From: Rathayibacter sp. VKM Ac-2857
Lineage (GTDB): Bacteria; Actinomycetota; Actinomycetes; Actinomycetales; Microbacteriaceae
DNA: 64,000 bases
NCBI RefSeq assembly: GCF_013205025.1
Contig: NZ_JABMLE010000001.1
Location: 558,001 to 622,000, forward strand
Reading direction: 5' to 3'
Below are positions 58,083 to 64,000 of this stretch, one piece after another. Under the pieces are notes generated by a model. That model was not told where the DNA came from and made no database searches. It saw only the letters and a list, made by a program, of their open reading frames with translations. The position numbers and the translations under genes are program-made. How positions within the stretch are numbered: position 1 is the stretch's first letter; each line of letters opens with the position of its first letter.

Positions 58083-58723
58083 GCCGCGAGAAGCCGCCGC
58101 GCGTCGTCGCCGAGCTCGGCCGGCCCGAGACGGCCGCCGAGACCGCGGCCCGCAAGGCCGAGAACTCCCGGCTCTACCGCCAGCGCAAGACCGTCAACAA
58201 CCTCGTGTTCTCGCTGCTCGCGACCGTCGGCGCCGTGGCCCTGATCGTCCTGATCGTCCCCCGCGGCGAGGGCACCGTCCGCGATCCCGTCGACGTGCCG
58301 GCGGTCGCCGCCCAGTTCCAGCTCGGCGAGAGCGAGACCCTCGCCGCGCCCGACATGCCCGACTCCTGGTCCTCGAACGCGGCCGAGCTGCGCGAGGACG
58401 GCGGCGTCGAGTACTGGTACGTCGGCCTGATCACGCCGAAGAGCGGCTACATCGGCGTCAGCCAGGGCTTCGACGCCGACGAGCGCTGGGTCTCCGGCCA
58501 GCTCGACAGCGCCGCCGCGACCGGCGTCGAGCAGATCGACGGCCGCGAGTGGACGGTCTACGACCACCGCGACGGTGCCGGCGAGACCGGCAACAGCCCC
58601 TACGCTCTCGAGACGACGGCCGGTGGCAGCACCTACCTCGTCTACGGCACGGCCCCGACGGACGAGATCCGCCAGGTCGTCGACGCCATCACCCCGCAGA
58701 TCGGCCAGGAGGAGTCACGTTGA
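58079..58723 (+). CDS. DUF4245 family membrane protein
   Basis: 214 residues. A basic N-terminus, one transmembrane helix ([20 protein letters not shown], about 40-60) and an extracytoplasmic domain with the DUF4245 pattern (GYIGVSQ...[26 protein letters not shown]). Function is unknown. Position between xseB and downstream metabolic genes is conserved in many actinobacteria. It is coupled to both neighbours by 4-nt overlaps. Confidence 0.85.
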   Translation: MSREKPPRVVAELGRPETAAETAARKAENSRLYRQRKTVNNLVFSLLATVGAVALIVLIVPRGEGTVRDPVDVPAVAAQFQLGESETLAAPDMPDSWSSNAAELREDGGVEYWYVGLITPKSGYIGVSQGFDADERWVSGQLDSAAATGVEQIDGREWTVYDHRDGAGETGNSPYALETTAGGSTYLVYGTAPTDEIRQVVDAITPQIGQEESR

Positions 58724-59517
58724 GCTTCGAACCGTCGAGCCCTCAGCACGAGGTCCCGCAGAGCATCGCCGTCGCGCGCGAGACGCGCCCGCCGTCGTGG
58801 GTCTGGAAGGAGATGCTGCGCGGCAACCAGCGCTTCGTCGCCGGTGAGCCCCGCCACCCCCGCCAGGACGTCGAGCGCCGCAACGAGCTCGCCGCCGAGC
58901 AGAAGCCGCTCGCCGCGCTCTTCGGCTGCAGCGACTCCCGCCTCGCCGCCGAGATCATCTTCGACCTCGGCCTCGGCGATCTCTTCGTCGTGCGCAACGC
59001 CGGCCAGGTCATCGCCGACTCGATCATCGGCTCGCTCGAGTACGGCGTCGCCGTTCTCGGCGTGAAGCTGATCCTCGTGCTCGGCCACGACGAGTGCGGA
59101 GCGGTCAAGGCCGCGATCCAGTCGCAGGCGCCCGACGCCGAGCGGCTCCCGCCGCACATCGAGCACCTGATCGAGCCGATCATCCCGGCCGTCCGCCGCA
59201 TCGTCGGCCCGCAGCCCGACGGCCGCGTCCTCGTCGACCCCTCGACCACCGACACCCTCGCCGTCGGCCGCGAGCACCTCCGCGACACGGTCGCCGAGCT
59301 GCTGCAGCGCTCGCCGCTCATCGCCGACGCGGTCGCCGCGGGAGAGCTCGCCGTCGTCGGCGCCAACTACCGCCTCTCCGACGGCACCGTCGACTCCGAC
59401 GTGGTGCTCGGCATCGACCCGCCGCAGATGAGCCCCTACCGCTCCGAGCAGGAGCGCACCTCGAGCCCCCTCCAGAGCGTCTCGAGCCCCGACGCGACCG
59501 CGCCGGCCGCCGAGTAG
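58720..59517 (+). CDS. Beta-class carbonic anhydrase
   Basis: 265 residues. Zinc ligands and the catalytic dyad are in [11 protein letters not shown] (Cys, Asp, Arg) and LGHDECGAV (His, Cys). [20 protein letters not shown] is the conserved strand between them. It hydrates CO2 to bicarbonate. The only plausible start is TTG at 58720, overlapping the DUF4245 stop (TTGA), with AGGAGG 7 nt upstream. A rare start codon with a strong Shine-Dalgarno fits coupled, moderate translation. The Ser/Pro tail of about 25 residues is not conserved. Confidence 0.93.
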   Translation: MSFEPSSPQHEVPQSIAVARETRPPSWVWKEMLRGNQRFVAGEPRHPRQDVERRNELAAEQKPLAALFGCSDSRLAAEIIFDLGLGDLFVVRNAGQVIADSIIGSLEYGVAVLGVKLILVLGHDECGAVKAAIQSQAPDAERLPPHIEHLIEPIIPAVRRIVGPQPDGRVLVDPSTTDTLAVGREHLRDTVAELLQRSPLIADAVAAGELAVVGANYRLSDGTVDSDVVLGIDPPQMSPYRSEQERTSSPLQSVSSPDATAPAAE

Positions 59518-59549
59518 CCGGCCGCGGACGACCAGACCTCTCAGAACCG

Positions 59550-61001
59550 ATGAACCGAACAGAACAGGACGAACACAGCGTGGTGGACACCTCCCCGACC
59601 GACTCCGGCGCGACCGACGCCTTCCGCATCGAGCACGACACGATGGGCGAGGTCCGCGTGCCGCGCGACGCGCTCTACGCCGCGCAGACGCAGCGCGCGG
59701 TCGAGAACTTCCCGATCTCCGGCGCGGGCCTCGAGCCGGCCCAGATCGCGGCCCTCGCCCGGATCAAGAAGGCCGCGGCCCTCGTCAACGCCGACCTCGG
59801 CGTCCTCGACGGCGAGATCGCCCGCTCCATCGCCGACGCGGCCGACCTCGTCGTCGGCGGCGGCTACGGCGAGCACTTCCCGATCGACGTCTACCAGACC
59901 GGCTCCGGCACGTCGTCGAACATGAACATGAACGAGGTGCTCGCCACCCTCGCGACCACCGCGCTCGGCCGCACGGTGCACCCGAACGACCACGTCAACG
60001 CCTCGCAGTCCTCGAACGACGTCTTCCCGACCTCGGTGCACGTCGCCGTGACCGGCGCGCTGATCCAGGACCTCGTGCCGTCCCTCGAGCACCTCGCCGA
60101 GGCGCTCGAGACCAAGGCCGAGCTGTGGGCCGAGGTCGTCAAGGCCGGCCGCACCCACCTGATGGACGCGACGCCGGTCACCCTCGGCCAGGAGTTCGGC
60201 GGGTACGCGGCGCAGATCCGCCTCGGCATCGAGCGCGTGCAGTCCGCCCTCCCGCGCGTCGCGGAGGTCCCGCTCGGCGGCACCGCCGTCGGCACCGGCA
60301 TCAACACACCCGCCGGCTTCCCGGCGAAGGTCATCGCCCGCCTCGCGGAGGAGACCGGCCTGCCGGTCACCGAGGCGCGCAACCACTTCGAGGCGCAGGG
60401 CGCCCGCGACTCGCTCGTGGAGGCCTCCGGTGCTCTCCGCGTGCTCGCGGTCAGCCTCACCAAGATCAACAACGACCTGCGCTGGATGGGCTCCGGCCCG
60501 AACACCGGTCTCGGCGAGCTGAGCATCCCGGACCTCCAGCCCGGCTCGTCGATCATGCCCGGCAAGGTGAACCCGGTGATCCCGGAGGCGGTGCTGATGG
60601 TCTGCGCGCGGGTCATCGGCAACGACGCGACGATCGCCTGGGCCGGCGCCTCGGGTGCGTTCGAGCTCAACGTGGCCATCCCCGTGATGGGCACCGCGCT
60701 GCTCGAGTCGATCCGCCTGCTCACCGCCTCGGCGACCCTGCTCGCCGACAAGACCATCGACGGCCTCGAGGCCAACGTCGAGCACGCGCGGGCCCTCGCC
60801 GAGTCCTCGCCCTCGATCGTGACCCCGCTGAACAAGGTGATCGGCTACGAGGCCGCCGCCAAGGTCGCGAAGAACTCGGTCGCGAAGGGCATCACCGTCC
60901 GCGAGTCGGTCGTCGACCTCGGCTTCGTCGAGCGCGGCGAGGTGACGGAGGAGCAGCTCGACAGCGCCCTCGACGTCATGTCGATGACCCGCCCGGGCTG
61001 A
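59550..61001 (+). CDS. fumC: Class II fumarate hydratase
   Basis: About 483 residues. The superfamily signature is [11 protein letters not shown]; substrate-site parts are [14 protein letters not shown] and [17 protein letters not shown]. It interconverts fumarate and malate in the TCA cycle. GTG codons at 59580 and 59583 would give 473 or 472 residues beginning just before the conserved [14 protein letters not shown]; the ATG at 59550 is kept but its Shine-Dalgarno is weak, so the start is uncertain by about 10 residues. Confidence 0.95.
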   Translation: MNRTEQDEHSVVDTSPTDSGATDAFRIEHDTMGEVRVPRDALYAAQTQRAVENFPISGAGLEPAQIAALARIKKAAALVNADLGVLDGEIARSIADAADLVVGGGYGEHFPIDVYQTGSGTSSNMNMNEVLATLATTALGRTVHPNDHVNASQSSNDVFPTSVHVAVTGALIQDLVPSLEHLAEALETKAELWAEVVKAGRTHLMDATPVTLGQEFGGYAAQIRLGIERVQSALPRVAEVPLGGTAVGTGINTPAGFPAKVIARLAEETGLPVTEARNHFEAQGARDSLVEASGALRVLAVSLTKINNDLRWMGSGPNTGLGELSIPDLQPGSSIMPGKVNPVIPEAVLMVCARVIGNDATIAWAGASGAFELNVAIPVMGTALLESIRLLTASATLLADKTIDGLEANVEHARALAESSPSIVTPLNKVIGYEAAAKVAKNSVAKGITVRESVVDLGFVERGEVTEEQLDSALDVMSMTRPG

Positions 61002-61012
61002 ACCCGACCTCC

Positions 61013-61220
61013 CATGCTGGTCGGGTAGCCCCGCAGGCGCGTATCGAGACCCACCGTGCTCAGCAGGGCGGGTCTGCAGACTCGCGTCCTGACGCTGGTG
61101 GATCTCGATACGCCCGCTCCGCGGGCGACTCGATCAACATGGACCGGGCCGCCGCCGCGCGACGGGCGCCCCCCCCTGCATGCTGGTCGAGTAGCGCCGC
61201 AGGCGCGTACCGAGACCCAC
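61013..61220. repeat. Dispersed hairpin repeats between convergent fumC and the FAD monooxygenase
   Basis: An inverted copy at 61013-61053, a forward copy near 61103-61140 with stem GCCCGCtccGCGGGC ending CGACTCGATCAACATG, and an inverted copy at 61180-61220 (CATGCTGGTCGAGTAGCGCC-gca-GGCGCGTACCGAGACCC). Together they fill the 239-bp gap. Confidence 0.8.
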
Positions 61221-61240
61221 CACGGCCGGGACGCCGGCCG

Positions 61241-62551
61241 TCAGCGCGCAGGCGGTCGCCGCGCCCACGACGGCGCGCGCTCGGGCCGTGGCCCGACGCC
61301 CACCAGCAGTGCCGGCACCACCCCGAGCCCGGGCATCAGCCGGAGCAGCACCGCCAGCGTGCGCGGCGGCCCCGCGAGCCGCCCCGCAAGAGCCGGCAGG
61401 ATCAGGCGCGCGTGCAGCACCCGCTGCAGCGACTGGATCAGCACCGCGGGCAGCGCGCGCCGGCGCTGCACCCGCGCGAGCACGCGGTCGCCGGCCGGCG
61501 TCCGCAGCACACCGCGGCGCAGCGGCCCGGCCAGCAGCCGCGCCGCCGCCACCGCGTCCTGCACCGCGAGGTTGATGCCGACTCCGCCCACCGGTGACAT
61601 CGCGTGCGCCGCATCGCCGAGGCAGAGCACCCCCGGAGCATGCCAGCGCGGCAGCCGCTCGAGCCGGACGTCGAGGTGCTTCACGTCGTCCAGGGACACG
61701 ATCCCCGCCACGTCGTCGGCGACCTCGGGCAGCAGCTCGGCCGCCTCCGCCCGGAACGCCTCGATCCCCCGCTCCCGCACCGCGGCGTCGGTCCCCTTCG
61801 GCCCCAGCCGCGCGATCTGCAGGTAGCCGTCGCGCGGGATCGCGATCGCCACCCGCCCGCGCCCGATCCGCGGCAGGAGCGACTCGCCGACGGCCCGCGC
61901 GGTCGGCAGGCGGTACCACCAGACGTCGAAGGCGACCGGCAGCGAGTGCACCCGCAGCCCGACCGCGCGACGCACCGCCGACCAGCGCCCGTCGCAGGCG
62001 ACGGTCAGATCGGCGAGCAGCCGACCCTCCCCGTCCGGCGACCGGTACTCGACGCCGACGACCCGCCCTCCCTCGCGGACGACCCCGGTGACCTCGTGCT
62101 CGGTGAGCAGCGTGAAGCCGCGCTCGGCCTGCGCGGCCTCGGCGATCAGCGCGAGCAGGTCCCACTGCGGCACCATCGCGATGTACGGGTGCCGCACCGG
62201 CAGCCGCGCGAAGTCCGCGATCACCACGTCGTGCCCGTCGCGGTCCGGGATCGTCACCCGCTCCACCCGCGAGTGCCGGATCGCCTCGAAGCGGCTGAGG
62301 AGCCCGAGGTCCTCGAGCAGCCCCAGGGTCGTCGGATGCACCGTGTCGCCGCGGAAGTCGCGCAGGAAGTCGGCGTGCTTCTCCAGCACCGTCACCTCGA
62401 CACCGGCCCGCGCCAGCAGCAGGCCGAGCACCAGGCCCGCGGGCCCGCCGCCCACGATCGCGCAGGTCGTCCGCTGCTCCCGCCCCGCGCTCCCGCCGGC
62501 CACCCCGCCGTCTCCGTCGCAGTCCGCCACGTCGGCCTCCTCGCTCGGCAC
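61241..62551 (-). CDS. FAD-dependent aromatic-type monooxygenase (UbiH/PHBH-like)
   Basis: About 436 residues. The N-terminal Rossmann motif is CAIVGGGPAGLVLGLLLARAG with Glu ending beta-2; DG near LTVACDGRWSAVRR is the second motif; VLCLGDAAHAMSPVGGVGIN is the FAD ribityl-binding GD motif. It most resembles oxidoreductases often annotated as FAD-dependent monooxygenases acting on aromatic or polyketide substrates. The substrate is unknown. The GTG at 62551 is preferred; the first 25 residues are low-complexity. The C-terminus has hydrophobic patches. Confidence 0.85.
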   Translation of the reverse strand: MPSEEADVADCDGDGGVAGGSAGREQRTTCAIVGGGPAGLVLGLLLARAGVEVTVLEKHADFLRDFRGDTVHPTTLGLLEDLGLLSRFEAIRHSRVERVTIPDRDGHDVVIADFARLPVRHPYIAMVPQWDLLALIAEAAQAERGFTLLTEHEVTGVVREGGRVVGVEYRSPDGEGRLLADLTVACDGRWSAVRRAVGLRVHSLPVAFDVWWYRLPTARAVGESLLPRIGRGRVAIAIPRDGYLQIARLGPKGTDAAVRERGIEAFRAEAAELLPEVADDVAGIVSLDDVKHLDVRLERLPRWHAPGVLCLGDAAHAMSPVGGVGINLAVQDAVAAARLLAGPLRRGVLRTPAGDRVLARVQRRRALPAVLIQSLQRVLHARLILPALAGRLAGPPRTLAVLLRLMPGLGVVPALLVGVGPRPERAPSWARRPPAR

Positions 62552-62598
62552 CCGGTCTACACCTCCGCGGCGCGCGCGACCAGCGGCGATCCGCGTCG

Positions 62599-63105
62599 TC
62601 ACGCCCCGGCGAGCACGAGCCAGAACGCGGCGAGCTGGAACGGCCCGAACGGGATCCGCTCACTCCCTCCCCGGAGCGCCGACGGCAGGCTCCACACCCC
62701 GGCCAGGACGAACGCCAGCACCGGCGCCAGGAGGGCGAGCCCCGGATCGACCGCCGCGAGCGGAAGCGCGAGCCCCGTCCCGAGCTTCACGTCGCCCCGG
62801 CCGAGCCCACCCGCGAGGTGCAGCAGTCCGAGCGCGAGAGCCGTGGCGACCACGGCGGGCAGCTCCCCCGGCGTCCGGCCCGCGACGACCCCGCCGACCG
62901 TCGACGCGACCCCCGCGAGCAGGATCGGCACCGTCAGCGCGTTCGGCAGCCGCCGCTCGCGCACGTCCGCGACCACGAGCGGCACCGTCGCCGCAGCGAC
63001 GAGAAGCACGACGATCGCCGTCCGCCCGTCGACCCGCGCGAGCCCGATCGCGCCGAGCAGGACCGCTCCGAGGAGCGCTGCCGGGGTGTCGCGGAGCCGA
63101 TGCAT
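62599..63105 (-). CDS. A24-family prepilin peptidase (TadV/CpaA-like)
   Basis: A 168-residue polytopic membrane protein. The two catalytic Asp motifs of A24 peptidases are seen as VVADVRERRLPN and GLGRGDVKLGTGLALP; a FGPFQLAAFW segment near the end matches the C-terminal family signature. It lacks the N-terminal methylase domain of PilD. No pilin or Tad genes are in the window. A leaderless ATG follows TAGGGT by 6 nt. Confidence 0.85.
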   Translation of the reverse strand: MHRLRDTPAALLGAVLLGAIGLARVDGRTAIVVLLVAAATVPLVVADVRERRLPNALTVPILLAGVASTVGGVVAGRTPGELPAVVATALALGLLHLAGGLGRGDVKLGTGLALPLAAVDPGLALLAPVLAFVLAGVWSLPSALRGGSERIPFGPFQLAAFWLVLAGA

Positions 63106-63111
63106 CCGGAG

Positions 63112-63117
63112 ACCCTA
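63112..63117 (-). promoter_or_regulatory. -10 box for leaderless prepilin peptidase
   Basis: Minus-strand TAGGGT, 6 nt before the ATG. Confidence 0.5.
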
Positions 63118-63175
63118 GAGCGGATCGCCCCGCCGCCGCCGGAGTTGTCCACAGGCGATGCCGGACGTCCGCCCC

Positions 63176-64000
63176 TCACTCCCGCGGCGGCACCGGACCG
63201 AGCAGCGCGTTCGCGAAGAGCCCGTGCGCGGACTCGTCGTCGGAGGGGTGGAAGAGCCCGGCGAGCACATCGCGGTAGAGCCGGGACAGCTCGGAGTCGC
63301 GGCGGTAGGACGAGCCGCCCGAGACGCGGACCGCGCTCTCGACGATGCGCAGCGCCGCCTCCGTGGTGCGGATCTTGACGCCGACGAGCGACGGGAACCA
63401 GACCGCCCCGCGATCGACCAGCGCGTCGACGTCGGCCGCCGCGCTCGCGAGCGGCGCGCGGAGCCCGTCGAGCAGGATCGCCGCGTCGGCGAGGCGCCAG
63501 CGGATGTCCGGGTCCTCGGACAGCGGTCGGCCGCCGGCCCGGAGCGACGTCCGCTTCCGCGCCGAGGCCACGCCGAGCTCGAGCGCGCGCTGAGCGACCC
63601 CGAGATAGACCGAGGCGATCAGCAGCTCGAAGTCCGCGAAGATCGCGAAGACGAGCGGGTCGGCGGTCGGGCCGACGGGCAGCGAGCGGAACATCCGCGC
63701 GGCCGGCACCTCGACGCCGTCGAGCACGGTGGTCCGGCTCTGCGTGGCGCGCATGCCCAAGGTGTCCCAGTCGTCGTACACGGTGAGCCCCGGCACCGGC
63801 GCGTCCGGCGTCGGTCGGTCGACGAAGCCGTGCACGAGCCGCGGCTCCGGTCCGCTGTCGTCGCGACCGAAGACGCCGAGCCGCGTCCAGGCGGGCGAGA
63901 GCGAGGTGAAGATCTTGGTGCCGGTGAAGCGGTAGCCGCCGTCGCCCAGCGGCTCGGCGCGGGTGAGCGAGTCGGAGAGCACCAGGTCGTTGCCGGGCTC
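63176..64000 (-). CDS. Acyl-CoA dehydrogenase family protein, C-terminal part (cut by window edge)
   Basis: The last 274 residues of an acyl-CoA dehydrogenase-fold flavoprotein; the start lies beyond base 64000. The beta-domain stretch GGYRFTGTKIFTSLSP and the MRATQSRTTVLDGVEVP hydrophilic loop are typical of the family, and VRVSGGSSYRRDSELSRLYRDV is the C-terminal helical region. The 'SxxYRxxxxSRLYRDV' ending resembles members acting as flavin-dependent monooxygenases/DszC-like enzymes as well as true dehydrogenases, so the substrate is open. Confidence 0.85.
   Translation of the reverse strand, partial: EPGNDLVLSDSLTRAEPLGDGGYRFTGTKIFTSLSPAWTRLGVFGRDDSGPEPRLVHGFVDRPTPDAPVPGLTVYDDWDTLGMRATQSRTTVLDGVEVPAARMFRSLPVGPTADPLVFAIFADFELLIASVYLGVAQRALELGVASARKRTSLRAGGRPLSEDPDIRWRLADAAILLDGLRAPLASAAADVDALVDRGAVWFPSLVGVKIRTTEAALRIVESAVRVSGGSSYRRDSELSRLYRDVLAGLFHPSDDESAHGLFANALLGPVPPRE

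Overview
The window is about 70 % G+C by eye and comes from a high-GC actinobacterium, most likely a member of the Microbacteriaceae (Rathayibacter/Clavibacter-like). The support is a mycothiol deacetylase (MshB), an IdeR/DtxR-type iron box, actinobacterial DUF families (DUF2510, DUF4245, a DUF6264-like protein), many GTG starts, and many genes whose -10 box (TANNNT) lies only 6-8 nt before the start codon, which implies leaderless transcripts. It is mainly chromosomal housekeeping DNA. I found no rRNA, tRNA, CRISPR array, transposase or phage gene. The two edge genes (dapE and an acyl-CoA dehydrogenase) are cut by the window.

Layout. 1-6 kb: lysine/diaminopimelate genes (dapE, dapD, dapC), citrate synthase, ferredoxin and mshB. 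6-10.7 kb: an efeUOB iron-uptake operon with an IdeR box, then a DsbA-like thiol oxidoreductase. 11-18.5 kb: typA and a peptide-type ABC importer. 18.8-24.5 kb: a CPBP membrane protease and a gcvT-gcvH-gcvP operon behind a tandem glycine riboswitch. 24.7-30.3 kb: an NAD synthesis operon (NrtR-like regulator, nadA, nadB, nadC, cysteine desulfurase). 30.3-33.9 kb: two uncharacterised proteins and an MFS transporter.

34-41.1 kb is the most distinctive region. It holds a 1310-aa single-module Pls/PosA-type non-ribosomal peptide synthetase with the architecture of epsilon-poly-L-lysine synthetase. The synthetase is translationally coupled to an M1 metallopeptidase. Converging on this pair are a phosphopantetheinyl transferase and a PPK2 polyphosphate kinase. 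The adenylation-domain pocket, read by eye, looks like a lysine code, so a cationic homopoly(amino acid) is a reasonable prediction.

41.2-48 kb: small conserved proteins, a zeta-toxin/ParD-like toxin-antitoxin pair with a clear operator, an SDR enzyme, ychF and an exonuclease. 47.6-50.7 kb: two secreted proteins that share a lysozyme-like/'hemagglutinin' domain, one of which also carries cell-wall-binding (CWB2) repeats. 50.8-61 kb: rmuC, glpX, fbaA, ispH, xseA-xseB, a DUF4245 protein, a beta-carbonic anhydrase and fumC. 61.2-64 kb: an FAD monooxygenase, an A24 prepilin peptidase and the truncated acyl-CoA dehydrogenase.

A family of hairpin repeats (GGTCTCGATACGCC-stem-GGCTACTCGACCAGCATG) lies almost only between convergent genes. 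The stem sequences differ from copy to copy but stay complementary. Three other long palindromes and several strong terminators complete the non-coding inventory.
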